Positions 34,257-44,500 of a DNA stretch of 64,000 nt are shown here, piece after piece. The position numbers and the translations under genes were made by a program. The stretch's first letter is position 1. Each line of letters begins with the position of its first letter. Below the pieces are notes generated by a model, which saw only the letters and a list, made by a program, of their open reading frames with translations, was not told where the DNA came from and did not search any database. Source of the stretch: Litorimonas sp046250185 (lineage in GTDB: Bacteria; Pseudomonadota; Alphaproteobacteria; Caulobacterales; Maricaulaceae); the NCBI RefSeq assembly GCF_046250185.1, contig NZ_CP176469.1; one strand, given 5' to 3'.

Positions 34257-35297
34257 ATGGAAAACAAGATGCCCACAGACGGCGAACGCATCGCCAAAGT
34301 CCTCGCGCGCGCAGGCGTAGCGTCCCGCCGCGATTCAGAAAAATTGATTGAAGAGGGCCGCATCAAAGTCAATGGCCGCGTGCTGACGACCCCTGCTGTC
34401 AAAGTCACGGCCAAAGATAAAATTCTTTTTGATAACGCACCAATCGCCGCCAAAGAACCGCCACGCCTCTGGCGCTACCACAAGACAGACGGCCTCGTGA
34501 CCTCGCACAAGGATGAAAAAGGTCGCAGCACAGTCTTTGACACCCTGCCCAAATCGCTGGGTCGTGTCATCTCTATCGGTCGGTTGGATATGACCTCAGA
34601 AGGCTTGCTTCTGCTGACCAATGACGGAGAGCTCGCCCGCGCGCTGGAACACCCCAGCACAGGCTTCTCCCGCCGCTACCGCGCTCGCGCCTATGGTCGC
34701 GTGACGCAGGAACAACTCGATACATTGATGGAAGGTATCTTTATTGACGGTATCAAAACTGGCCCGATTGAAGCGACACTTGAAAGCACAAAGGGCGACA
34801 ATCACTGGATTGGCGTCACCATCCGCGAGGGCAAAAACCGCGAAATTCGCCGCGCCATGGAAACGCTTGACCTGCGCGTGAACCGCTTGATCCGCATTAG
34901 CTTTGGCCCCTTCATGCTCGGGGCGCTTGAAAAAGGCGGGATCGAGGAGGTGAAACACAAAGAGTTAAGCACCAAACTCGGCCATTTAATCGACATACCC
35001 GACGAAGTCGTAAAACCCGTTAAAGCCCCCAAACGCGGCAGCCACGCCAGCGCCAAACGCTTTCAAAAAGACACGGACAGCAAACCGTCCAAGCCTGCCC
35101 CGAAAGGCCGCGGAAAGTTCGCAAAATCGCCGCCGAAAGAAGGCAAGTTCAAACCCCGCACACACGCCAAGAAAGACGGTGATAGCGGAGGGCGACCTGC
35201 TCGTGGCAAACCAACTGGAAAGTCTGCTGGTAGGCCTGCCGGGAAATCTGGCGGCGCAAAACCGCGCGGAGGGAAACCAGGCGGGCCTAAGCGATGA
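34257..35297 (+). CDS. rluB: ribosomal large subunit pseudouridine synthase B family
   Basis: The 346-residue protein has an S4 domain (RIAKVLARAGVASRRDSEKLIEEGRIKVNG), the catalytic motif GRLDMTSEGLLLLTNDGE, and REGKNREIRRAMETL. RluB converts U2605 of 23S rRNA to pseudouridine. After residue about 250 comes a basic Lys/Gly/Pro-rich tail (PARGKPTGKSAGRPAGKSGG) typical of alphaproteobacterial members. ATG at 34257 and at 34269 are both possible; the second has GGA about 7 nt upstream. The stop overlaps rsmD by 4 bp. Confidence 0.92.
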   Translation: MENKMPTDGERIAKVLARAGVASRRDSEKLIEEGRIKVNGRVLTTPAVKVTAKDKILFDNAPIAAKEPPRLWRYHKTDGLVTSHKDEKGRSTVFDTLPKSLGRVISIGRLDMTSEGLLLLTNDGELARALEHPSTGFSRRYRARAYGRVTQEQLDTLMEGIFIDGIKTGPIEATLESTKGDNHWIGVTIREGKNREIRRAMETLDLRVNRLIRISFGPFMLGALEKGGIEEVKHKELSTKLGHLIDIPDEVVKPVKAPKRGSHASAKRFQKDTDSKPSKPAPKGRGKFAKSPPKEGKFKPRTHAKKDGDSGGRPARGKPTGKSAGRPAGKSGGAKPRGGKPGGPKR

Positions 35298-35860
35298 GAA
35301 TTGTGTCAGGACGCCTGCGCGGACGTAATATCGCCACGCCCAGCGGACGCTCAACGCGCCCAACCTCTGACCAGACGCGAGAAAGTATTTTCAACATCCT
35401 CGCCCACGCGGACTGGGCCCCACCCCTCGAAGACGCGATTGTTACCGATATTTTCGCAGGGTCAGGTGCGCTAGGGCTAGAGGCGATTTCGCGCGGAGCA
35501 GAGTTTTGCTTGTTTGTCGAAACCGAACCCAAAGCTCGCGCCGCCATTCGCGAGAATATCGACAAAATGGGGCTTTTTGGCTGCACCCGCCTGCACCGTC
35601 ACGACGCGACACGGCTCAAGATCGCGCCCGGCAATCTGCGCGGCGCTTTCACGCATATCTTTATGGACCCGCCCTATAATAAAGGCCTCTGGAAACCCGT
35701 CCTACGCAAGCTGAAAGAGCATGACTTGATCGCAGAGAACGGCGTCATCATCCTAGAAGTCGCCGCAGACGAAGAAGATGTCGAGTTCCGTGGATTTGAA
35801 GTGCTGGCAGATAAGACGTGGGGCGCGGCACGGGTACTGTTTTTACGCTCGATCCGTTAA
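35294..35860 (+). CDS. rsmD: 16S rRNA (guanine966-N2)-methyltransferase
   Basis: The 188-residue protein starts MRIVSGRLRGRNIATP and has the SAM motif VTDIFAGSGALGLEAISRGA and the catalytic FMDPPYNKG. RsmD methylates G966 of 16S rRNA. The ATG overlaps the rluB stop by 4 bp (ATGA), giving an rRNA-modification pair. Confidence 0.95.
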   Translation: MRIVSGRLRGRNIATPSGRSTRPTSDQTRESIFNILAHADWAPPLEDAIVTDIFAGSGALGLEAISRGAEFCLFVETEPKARAAIRENIDKMGLFGCTRLHRHDATRLKIAPGNLRGAFTHIFMDPPYNKGLWKPVLRKLKEHDLIAENGVIILEVAADEEDVEFRGFEVLADKTWGAARVLFLRSIR

Positions 35861-35894
35861 TTCCCCATACACTGTCATTTGCTAAGTTTCCTGC

Positions 35895-37295
35895 ATGTGG
35901 AAGCGACATACTGTAGCGGCAGCGCTTTGGGGAGTGCTCATCTGGCTGCTCGCCAGACCGCTAGCACATGCGCAAATGCTAACCACTGATTTAGAGATTA
36001 AGCTTGTCCCAAATGTCGGCGCAGCGTGGCAGACCGTGGCGCTGGAAAACACTTATTCGGACGCCATTGTTGTTTGCAAACATAACCTTGTCAGCAGCGC
36101 TAGCCCATCTGCCACGACCCGAATCCGCAATGTCACCGCAACCAGTTTTCAGCTGCGCCTGCAGCAATTTGAAAACAGCTCTATCGTCCCCACATCCAAT
36201 GTGCATTGCGTCATTGCGGATGAAGGGGCGTATAATTCTGGCGGCTTGAAATATGAGGCACGCAAAGTCGTCTCTGACGGCACAAGCGGGCTGTCCGTGC
36301 CGGGTGGTTGGGGCATTGTGAATAATGAGAACGTCACCAGCGCCATTACCCAGACTTACGCCAATCCGCATGTTGTGGGGCAAGTCATGTCTTTCAACGA
36401 CGCCAATGCCAGCGTGTTTTGGAATTATGATTGCGAAACACGCGGAAATGGTGCGTTCTTTTCTGGGCAAGCGGACGGGATTTGCGTGGGCAAACACATC
36501 GGCCAGATCAACGGTACGCGCGCCAATGAAACGCTGGGTTATATTGTGTTGGAAGCGGGCAGCGCCACCGTCAATGACATCAGCTTTACCACAGCCGTCG
36601 GGGCAGATACGGGCGCAGGTGTTGGCAATAGCCCGCCTTATAATTATAGCGTGTCCGGCGATTACGATATTGGCGTCGTTGAACAGCAAGGCGAAGATGG
36701 CGGACAAGGTGGCTGGGCTATTCTTTACGGCAGCAACCCTCTGCCCAATAATTCTGTGCAATGGGCGATTGAAGAAGAAATCGTTGCGGGCGACACCTCC
36801 CGCAGCCATACAACGGAAAATGTCGCCTATTGGTTATTTGATAATAATCAGGCACCCACCCTCGCCGCGCAAAAGACGGTCACGGAATATAGCGGGAATT
36901 CCAGCCCCTATATGATCCCTGGATCAGAAGCGGTTTATACCATCAGTGTTGAAAATACCGGGAGCGGGCCTGTGGATGACGATAGCCTTTTTTTAACAGA
37001 CCGCCTGCCAGACGCGTTGGGCTTTTTCACAGGCGACTTTAATGATGGCGGGCCCGGCACGGATATGGTGGCATTTCAAAGCACGGATAGCGGGCTGACC
37101 TTCACCCAAGCCACAGACCTCGGCTTTTCCGATAGCGCCACCGCCCCCGCGAATATGAGCCAGTGTAACTACATCCCCACAGACACCTATGACACGGGCG
37201 TGACCTATATCTGCTTCGCCCCCCAAGGCGAGTTTAGCGAAGGGACGATAACGCCGTCATCCTACAGCCTGAGCTTTCGAGCCAGAGTCGAATAG
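35895..37295 (+). CDS. secreted protein with DUF11-like C-terminal domain
   Basis: The 466-residue protein has a signal peptide (WGVLIWLLARPLAHAQ). Residues about 27-325 form an unrecognised beta-rich region containing two similar-looking blocks, each ending in a conserved-looking segment (VHCVIADEGAYNSGGLKYEARKV and QWAIEEEIVAGDTSRSHTTENVAYWLF). The second is reminiscent of lectin-like repeats in other large secreted proteins. Residues about 330-466 resemble DUF11 (PGSEAVYTISVENTGSGPVDDDSLFLTDRLP). No sorting tag was seen. It stands alone between rsmD and ppk2; the role is unknown, perhaps surface adhesion. Confidence 0.75.
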   Translation: MWKRHTVAAALWGVLIWLLARPLAHAQMLTTDLEIKLVPNVGAAWQTVALENTYSDAIVVCKHNLVSSASPSATTRIRNVTATSFQLRLQQFENSSIVPTSNVHCVIADEGAYNSGGLKYEARKVVSDGTSGLSVPGGWGIVNNENVTSAITQTYANPHVVGQVMSFNDANASVFWNYDCETRGNGAFFSGQADGICVGKHIGQINGTRANETLGYIVLEAGSATVNDISFTTAVGADTGAGVGNSPPYNYSVSGDYDIGVVEQQGEDGGQGGWAILYGSNPLPNNSVQWAIEEEIVAGDTSRSHTTENVAYWLFDNNQAPTLAAQKTVTEYSGNSSPYMIPGSEAVYTISVENTGSGPVDDDSLFLTDRLPDALGFFTGDFNDGGPGTDMVAFQSTDSGLTFTQATDLGFSDSATAPANMSQCNYIPTDTYDTGVTYICFAPQGEFSEGTITPSSYSLSFRARVE

Positions 37296-37310
37296 ACAAG
37301 TGGAGTAGCC

Positions 37311-38300
37311 TCAATCATCCCCCTTACGCATGGCGGGGTGGACGGTTTTATCCAGCAAGCTATCCGAATTGCTCAGCACATGATGGGTGCCGCCGACAAT
37401 CAGCGGATCCGCGCCATGCACCAACTCTGTATTGCGGTCCGTATAAGGCAGGCTGGACAGCACATGCTGCATACATTCCAGCCGCGCGCGTTTCTTGTCG
37501 TTAGATTTCACGATCGTCCACGGCGCGTCGGCTGTGTCGGTGTAAAAGAACATCGCCTCTTTGGCTTCGGTATAGTCATACCATTTCCCCAGCGAGGCCT
37601 TGTCTACAGGCGAGAGCTTCCATTGTTTTAGCGGGTCAGTGCTGCGGCTCTCAAAACGGCGCTTTTGCTCATCTTGGGTGACAGAGAACCAGAATTTGAA
37701 AATCTTGATGCCGGAGCGCACTAACATACGTTCCAGATCGGGGGCTTGGCGCATAAATTCCAGATATTCGGCTGGCCCGCAAAACCCCATGACCCGCTCC
37801 ACACCCGCGCGGTTATACCAAGAGCGGTCAAAAAAGACCATCTCCCCCGCACTCGGCAGGTGTTTTACGTAACGCTGAAAATACCATTGCGTCTTTTCTT
37901 CATCCGTCGGTTTGTTAAGCGCCACAACCCGCGCGGAACGGGGGTTTAAATGCTCCATAAAGCGTTTAATCGTGCCGCCTTTGCCCGCGGCGTCACGCCC
38001 CTCAAAGATCAGCACGACTTTCTGCCCCGTTTCCTCGACCCATTTTTGCAGCTTTAACAACTCCACCTGTAACTCGGCCTTTTTCGCCTCATAGACTTTC
38101 TTGCCGAGTTTTTTGGGATAGGGATATTGCCCGCTTTCAAACGCTTCGCGCATAGCGTCGGGTGCGGCATCGCCCATAACCTGGGTATGCAGGGTCTCGC
38201 CCGCAATCGGGGCGTCGCTGCTAGCAGTTAAAGTCTCATTCGCTGCTTTTGTAGACTTAGCCGCGCGCGGTTTTTCAGCTTCGGACACAGTCCCCCCCAA
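37311..38300 (-). CDS. ppk2: polyphosphate kinase 2
   Basis: The 329-residue protein has an Ala/Lys-rich lead of about 50 residues and the PPK2 core with Walker A FEGRDAAGKGGTIKRF and Walker B EMVFFDRSWYNR, plus WKLSPVDKASLGKWYDYTEAKE. One-domain PPK2 enzymes make GTP or ATP from polyphosphate. The start is uncertain: TTG 38300 gives the longest form, while GTG 38288 lies close behind a G-rich stretch and may be the real start. Confidence 0.94.
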   Translation of the reverse strand: MGGTVSEAEKPRAAKSTKAANETLTASSDAPIAGETLHTQVMGDAAPDAMREAFESGQYPYPKKLGKKVYEAKKAELQVELLKLQKWVEETGQKVVLIFEGRDAAGKGGTIKRFMEHLNPRSARVVALNKPTDEEKTQWYFQRYVKHLPSAGEMVFFDRSWYNRAGVERVMGFCGPAEYLEFMRQAPDLERMLVRSGIKIFKFWFSVTQDEQKRRFESRSTDPLKQWKLSPVDKASLGKWYDYTEAKEAMFFYTDTADAPWTIVKSNDKKRARLECMQHVLSSLPYTDRNTELVHGADPLIVGGTHHVLSNSDSLLDKTVHPAMRKGDD

Positions 38301-38373
38301 TCTTTGGTCAAAGCAAGCAGCTTAGCCCATGATTGAGCCGCGAAATTTGAGGTAGGTCAAGTTTGGGGGTATT

Positions 38374-40230
38374 TTAACGCCGCCCAAATAACCGCTCAAT
38401 ATCGGCGAGTTTAAGCTCCACATAGGTGGGGCGGCCGTGATTGCATTGGCCGCTGTGAGGGGTCGCTTCCATTTCGCGCAGCAGGGCGTTCATTTCGGCC
38501 CCGTTGAGGCGGCGACCGGCGCGGACGGAGCCGTGGCACGCCATGGTGCCGCAGACATGCTCGAACTTTTCCTTGAGCGAGAGGGCTTCGTTATATTCGG
38601 ACAGATCATCGGCGAGATCGCGGAGCAGGCCTTGCACATCCATTTCGCCAAGCAGGGCGGGCGTTTCGCGCACGGCGACAGCCCCTGCCCCAAATGGCTC
38701 GATCACAAGGCCCATTTCCGCAAGTTCTTCGGCGCGTGATAGCACAAGCTCTGCGTCTGTTTCGCCCAAAGTCACGATATCAGGGATTAGCAGGGCTTGG
38801 CGCTCCACGCCTTTGCCTGCCATATCCCGCTTCATCCGTTCATAGACGAGGCGTTCATGCGCGGCGTGCTGATCAACTATGACGATGCCGTCCCCCGTTT
38901 GCGCGACGACATAGGTTTCGTGAAGCTGCGCCCGCGCGGCGCCGAGCGGGTTCGCGGTGAGGTCCGGTGCATGAGGCGTATAACCCTCTGCCTGATACCC
39001 CTCACCTGCTTCTTCGACACGCGCGGAAAACCCGTATTCATCTGGAGCCACAGGCGGGGCCATGCCATCGACCAAAGGCTGTAAGGCAGGGTCGTTTTGA
39101 TAGGGCGCAGCGGCATAAGGTTGCCGATTATAGTTTTGCTGAAACGCATATTGCGGTTGGCTGGTCTGAATTTTGCCGAGGGCATAATCGCTAACTGTGG
39201 TCGACGCACGATGGCCTGCAGCAGCGAGCGCGTGACGTAGAGCCGACACAATTAGCCCGCGCACGAGACCGGGATTGCGGAAGCGCACTTCGGTCTTGGC
39301 AGGGTGGACATTGACGTCTACATGCTCACGCGGAAGGTCGAGATAGAGCGCGACGACGGGGTGACGATCGCGAGCGAGAAAGTCCTTATAAGCGCCCCGC
39401 ACTGCGCCGTGTAGCAAGCGATCTTTAACGGGGCGGCCATTCACAAACAGATATTGATGCTGTGCATTACCACGCGAATAGGTCGGCAGACCTGCAAATC
39501 CCGTCAGCGAAATTCCCTCGCGCTCCGTCTCAACCGCTAGCGCATTGTCACCGAAATCGCGACCCAAAATTGCTGCCAAGCGTTCGAGTTGATCTGCGGG
39601 TGCGAGCTTGAGCGAGGTGCGCGCAGAGGTGCCAAGGGTGAAGCCAACGCTTGGGTTTGCCATGGCGAGGCGTTTGATCACGTCGCTAATTGCCATGGCC
39701 TCAGACCGTTCGGATTTCAGGAATTTCAGTCGCGCAGGCGTGGCGTAAAACAAATCTCGTACATCAACCCGCGTGCCAGAGAGCCCAAATTTTGGGGCTG
39801 GTTTAAGCGGACGGACTGCCCCGCCCTCTACTGATAATTCCCAAGCGTTTTCAGAGACTTCTGTCTGACTTATTAATGTCAAACGTGCGACTGATCCAAT
39901 GCTGGGCAAGGCTTCGCCGCGAAAGCCCATTGTTGCGATATTGAGCAAATCCCAGTGGCCCGCAGCGTCCTCCGATAGTTTGGATGTTGCATGCCGTTCA
40001 ATCGCGATTGGTAAGTCAGTTTCGCTCATGCCGCGACCATTATCAGTGACAGTGATCACTTGCCGTCCGCCGTCTTCATAGCGAATGTCGACTTGTGTTG
40101 CGCCCGCATCGAGCGCGTTTTCAACCAACTCTTTAATCACGCTGGCGGGACGCTCAATAACCTCGCCCGCCGCAATGCGGTTGACGGTTTCATTGGGCAA
40201 GCGCCGAATCACTGTTGGGGTTGAGGACAT
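38374..40230 (-). CDS. mutL: DNA mismatch repair protein MutL
   Basis: The 618-residue protein has the GHKL ATPase (RLPNETVNRIAAGEVIERPASVIKELVENALDAGA, DNGRGM, TMGFRGEALPSI, NVHPAKTEVRF), a Pro/Gln/Tyr-rich linker and a C-terminal dimer domain. The latter carries the endonuclease motif DQHAAHERLVYE and the CNHGRP and CHGSVRAG elements. It should therefore nick DNA itself. The start codon follows directly on the U-tract of the bamF terminator. Confidence 0.96.
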   Translation of the reverse strand: MSSTPTVIRRLPNETVNRIAAGEVIERPASVIKELVENALDAGATQVDIRYEDGGRQVITVTDNGRGMSETDLPIAIERHATSKLSEDAAGHWDLLNIATMGFRGEALPSIGSVARLTLISQTEVSENAWELSVEGGAVRPLKPAPKFGLSGTRVDVRDLFYATPARLKFLKSERSEAMAISDVIKRLAMANPSVGFTLGTSARTSLKLAPADQLERLAAILGRDFGDNALAVETEREGISLTGFAGLPTYSRGNAQHQYLFVNGRPVKDRLLHGAVRGAYKDFLARDRHPVVALYLDLPREHVDVNVHPAKTEVRFRNPGLVRGLIVSALRHALAAAGHRASTTVSDYALGKIQTSQPQYAFQQNYNRQPYAAAPYQNDPALQPLVDGMAPPVAPDEYGFSARVEEAGEGYQAEGYTPHAPDLTANPLGAARAQLHETYVVAQTGDGIVIVDQHAAHERLVYERMKRDMAGKGVERQALLIPDIVTLGETDAELVLSRAEELAEMGLVIEPFGAGAVAVRETPALLGEMDVQGLLRDLADDLSEYNEALSLKEKFEHVCGTMACHGSVRAGRRLNGAEMNALLREMEATPHSGQCNHGRPTYVELKLADIERLFGRR

Positions 40231-40263
40231 AAAAAAAGCCTAGCTGCGCGGACGCGGCTAGGC
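40231..40263 (-). terminator. intrinsic terminator of lspA-bamF abutting mutL
   Basis: On the minus strand GCCTAGC (40263-40257) pairs with GCTAGGC (40244-40238), with an inner 3-bp stem and a TCCG loop. Seven T follow at 40237-40231, and the mutL ATG begins at 40230. The only Shine-Dalgarno-like AGG for mutL lies in the 3' arm of this hairpin. Confidence 0.88.
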
Positions 40264-40290
40264 CAGATTTTAGGTCATGTGAGCTGTGGA

Positions 40291-40800
40291 CTAAAGGCCT
40301 GGCAACTTCGGTCCGCCGGGACGACGGGAAATTTCGACTTGACCACCGCCTGTTGCGGCTTCGATAGATTTCAAACGCGCGGCCTCAGCTTCTGGGTCTA
40401 GGGGGGTGTTCACTCCCAGCACAAGATCAGACAAAGCATCTGTCTTGCGCTCAACGGAATTCTGTCCGTCAATTTCAAGACGAATCTCTTGATTGGCTCT
40501 GGCGACGCCAGCCTTGCTCATCAAAACAATTTCCCCGCGACTCGGCTCTGCATCATCGACGTCCCCGATTAGGGCTTGGCGCGCGGCGGCCTGAGAGTAA
40601 TTTTCTTCTGCGCTACTCTCGCCGACACGTGGCGGACGAAGATTATATTCTGGCGGAATAACCAAAGGCGCCTTGGTAAGAATGTTGAATTCATTCGGCA
40701 CGCTCTTTTTCAGGCCCAATGCTTTCGACGTGCTGGAACAGGCACCAAGGGAGACGCCGAGCGTGGCAGCCAATGCCAAAGATGTAATCAGACGGGTCAT
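40291..40800 (-). CDS. BamF/DUF3035 family lipoprotein
   Basis: From ATG 40800 the protein has 169 residues: a lipoprotein signal (LGVSLGAC, Cys near residue 21), then VPNEFNILTKAPLVIPPEYNLRPP, the signature of the alphaproteobacterial DUF3035 family described as BamF of the beta-barrel assembly machine. A run of disordered sequence and an RRPGGPKLPGL end follow. It is expected in the inner leaflet of the outer membrane. It lies 72 bp after lspA, the usual neighbour in this class. A longer reading from 40860 is less likely. Confidence 0.87.
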   Translation of the reverse strand: MTRLITSLALAATLGVSLGACSSTSKALGLKKSVPNEFNILTKAPLVIPPEYNLRPPRVGESSAEENYSQAAARQALIGDVDDAEPSRGEIVLMSKAGVARANQEIRLEIDGQNSVERKTDALSDLVLGVNTPLDPEAEAARLKSIEAATGGGQVEISRRPGGPKLPGL

Positions 40801-40872
40801 AGGAGACTCTTTCATAAATTCGATTAAGGGCGGTCTAGCCAATCTGGAGCCGCTCGCCAAGTGAGCATTTCG

Positions 40873-41421
40873 TCAGGAACTGTTTTTCGCAGCCTTCTCA
40901 AGCCGATCATTACGAAAACTCGCCAAAATCAGGCCGACAACGCCGACACTGATCGCGCTATCGGCGATATTAAAGACCCAATGAAAGCCAATATCGCCAA
41001 AATTGATAAAATCTGTGACAGCGCCAAAGAGAAAACGGTCAATACCATTGCCAATCGCGCCGCCAATCACCAATCCAAGGCTCAGCCGCGTTATCCAATC
41101 CCGCGACTGGCGGAAAATATAGATCATGACGCCGCACATAATGAAAGCAAAAGCCGTCAGAAGCCACCTCTTGATAGAGCTATCACCCTGCAACAGCCCC
41201 CAGCTGATTCCTTGATTGCACACGAGGGCAAGATCAACGATTGGTGACACTTCATATTCCAAACCAGGGCGGGGATTGGTCTCACAAATGCTCATCGGCA
41301 CGTTAAAAAACTGTGTCGCCCACCATTTAGAGAGCTGATCAGAGATGATCACGACAAGCGGGACCGCTAAGACAAATGTGAGCCAGTCACGGCGTTGCGG
41401 GAGTGTTCCGAAATCAGTCAT
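40873..41421 (-). CDS. lspA: lipoprotein signal peptidase (signal peptidase II)
   Basis: From ATG 41421 the protein has 182 residues with four membrane segments, the two catalytic Asp in GNGIDRFLFGAVTDF and FNIADSAI, and the early IISDQLSKWW motif. It cleaves lipoprotein signals after lipid attachment; this window alone holds at least six predicted substrates. AGGG lies 7 nt before 41421. An ATG at 41469 would add 16 residues and has no visible ribosome binding site. Confidence 0.94.
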   Translation of the reverse strand: MTDFGTLPQRRDWLTFVLAVPLVVIISDQLSKWWATQFFNVPMSICETNPRPGLEYEVSPIVDLALVCNQGISWGLLQGDSSIKRWLLTAFAFIMCGVMIYIFRQSRDWITRLSLGLVIGGAIGNGIDRFLFGAVTDFINFGDIGFHWVFNIADSAISVGVVGLILASFRNDRLEKAAKNSS

Positions 41422-41598
41422 GGGCTCGCCCTGCCACGACTTCTCGCTCTGATCAATGCTTTGTGCCATTGAACTGCAAAAGTAACCATGTTTTCATTGG
41501 CCTGCGCATCGAATATGGTTAGAAGCAGGCGAAGCAGACTCGCAACTGTCGGTTATTTGGCCGCTAGAGCGATTAATACAAAGACCCGGGACCGCATT

Positions 41599-44500
41599 AT
41601 GCGCAAGACATCTACTCCAATCAGCGCAAAAATGACGGCAGCGCGCCTTCTGAGTTCTGCCGCTATTTTAGCACTTGGAACCGCAATATCCCTGCCCGCC
41701 TTCGCACAGGTTACAGTCACGGACGGACGAACAACGCCCGTTCAAACATCTACGGCAGGTGACGGTGATACGCCGTCTGATGTGACCATCGAATCTGGCG
41801 GCAGCGTCACGCTGACCACACCTGGGCCAGCGGTTATTCTCGACTCGGACAATGCGCTTGATCTGTCTGGGGCCGTGGTGATCGCAGATGTGGATAACGC
41901 AACGGGTGTTTCTCTGCAGGGCGGCGCAGATCGTAGCTACACGCAAAGCGGGTCAATCTCGATCACAGAAAACTTTACCAACACCAATACGGATGACGAT
42001 GTCTTCCCAGACGGCCCATTCGCTCAGGGAACAGGTCGCACAGGTATCCTTATCTCTGGCGCGTCTCCGTTCATTGGCAACGTCGAAACAACCAGCACAT
42101 CCGCCATCACAGTTGAAGGCAATGACAGTTTCGGCATCAACCTAGCCAACACACCCATGATGGTTGGTGGCCTGACGGGGAGCATGACGACTGAAGGCGC
42201 GATCAGTGTGACAGGCGACAATAGTTACGGCGTCAATGTGGCATCCAATGTATCGGGTGATCTGAACAACACAGGCAATATCCAAGTCGCTGGCATCGGC
42301 TCAACCGGTTATAATGTATCAGGCGACGTGCAAGGCGGTTTCGTCAACTCTGGAGCCGTGGCGGTTAATGGCTACCGTTTCTCCACCCGCCCAGGACTAT
42401 CGACGCAAGGTGCAGGGCGTGATGATCTGGGCGCAGAAGATCTCGGCCAAGCGGGATCGGCAATCGCGATTAGCGGCAATGTCGATGGCGGCGTTTACTT
42501 ACAACGGCGTTTGATCCCAGCTGTCGACGCGGACGGCGCCCCCGTTTTGGACGACGACGGCAATGAGCTTTTCACACTGGCTAGCACAAGCACGGTCACG
42601 CAATTCGGTAGCGCACCTGCGATCTTGTTAGACGGTGACGGCACAATCATGTCGATTGGCCTGGTTGCAGCTATCACTGATCCAGCAGACGCAGATTTTG
42701 ATGAGGACATGCAATACGCCTTTATCAATGAAGGCCAAGTGGCAGCCTCTGGCATTTACGATGATTTTGATGCCACGGCGTTACTGGTAGAAGACGCGAC
42801 TCTTGCGGAAGGTCTCAGCAACCAAGGCACAATGCGTTCGACCACCTTCCGCTCTCCGACTGAACTTGCTGATATGCGCGGCACGGGTCTCGCCCGCGTC
42901 ATCGTCCTCGGCGATCAGGCCATTGCGAATACGATTGACAATCAAGGCATCATTCTTGCCACAGCCTCAGAAGCCACTGACGCCGTATATGCAGACTCAG
43001 ACAACCCACTGGCCCCGCGCGACGTGACTGCCATTGCGATTGATATTGGCGCCAATGCGACGACACAAAGCCTCACAAACTCAGGGTCCCTCAGCGCATT
43101 GATCGTCGCCCGCCAAGGCAGAGCCGTCGCAATCCAAGATGCCTCTGGCACGCTGACAAGTATAACAAATACGGGCAACATTATCGCAGCCGGCAGTAAT
43201 TCAGATGGAACACTAGAAGCTGAAACAGATTTCGAGCTGATCGCGATTGATGTATCGCAGAACACAACTGGCTTTACCCTGACACAATCTCAAACCCCCG
43301 ACGATGACCCCGACGACGATATTTCGCCTATTGAGCCACGTATTTCAGGCAGTGTACTCATGGGATCAGGTGATGACAGCTTGATTGCCAGCGCGGGCGC
43401 GATCTCTGGTCAAACCGTAGCTTTCGGCGCAGGTAATGACACCCTTGCACTCTCTGGCGGCGCGTCCTTGAACGCAAATGTGACGAACTCGGGCGGCCTC
43501 GACATTTCCGTGATCGAAGGTTCCTCTCTCGTCTTGCGGAGTGGCGACCCGCTCTCAATTACGAGTGCAAATTTCGACGGAACATCGTCATTTTCACCCG
43601 TCATTGATGGGTCGGCTGGCACAGCCTCTACGCTAATCTCAAGTGGTGACATTACATTTGAGAGCGGCGCGACGATTGCCCCGATATTGAACAACGTCTC
43701 TTTCGTGCCAGGCAATTCGCAGGTCTTTGACATCGCCAGCGCGGGCGGCACATTGACCGTCGGAGATATTGCCGCCTTATCTGCAGGCGAAACACCATTT
43801 CTTTATAATACTGGCCTGTCTCTCAACGCAGCGGGTGACCTTGTTATCACGCTCGATCTTCGCGATCCGAACGTCAGTGTAGAGCAAGGCGGACTGGGCC
43901 TCGACCAAGTTCAGGGCCAAGCCTTCAATGCGGCGCTGCAGTCCCTGACGTCCAATAATGGGCTAGGCAATGCCTTCGCGAATATAACAAATTCGAATGA
44001 TTTCTACGCGGCCTACAATCAAATCCTACCAGAATTTGCCGCCGCCGCGCGTCAGTTCGTCGTCGCCAATGTTGACGGTGCGACAGGTGCCGTCGGGTCA
44101 CATCTTGATACAGCACGTCGTTCCCCCGATAAGCCAGGCGGCGCTTGGTTACAAGAATTCGCCTATTTCGCAGATCGTGAATTGGCGGGTTTGTCAGAAC
44201 AATATCGCGGCGCAGGCTTCGGCTTTACGGGCGGGCTCGACACAGCCTTGGGACCGCTTCATACCGTTGGTGTTAATTTTGGCTTTGCCAGCACGGAGAT
44301 CGAAGACGTTGTCGGCATTGACGAACCGCTTGATGTGATCACACTTCAAGGTGGCCTCTACGCAGGATGGCAGTCTGGTGGTTTGAGCGTCGATGTTTAC
44401 GGCGGCGGCGGCTACAATAAATTTGAGCAACAACGTCGTGTGCGTATCAATGAATTCTTTGGCGAAACCAAAGGTGACTGGGCGGGCTACCACATCAATG

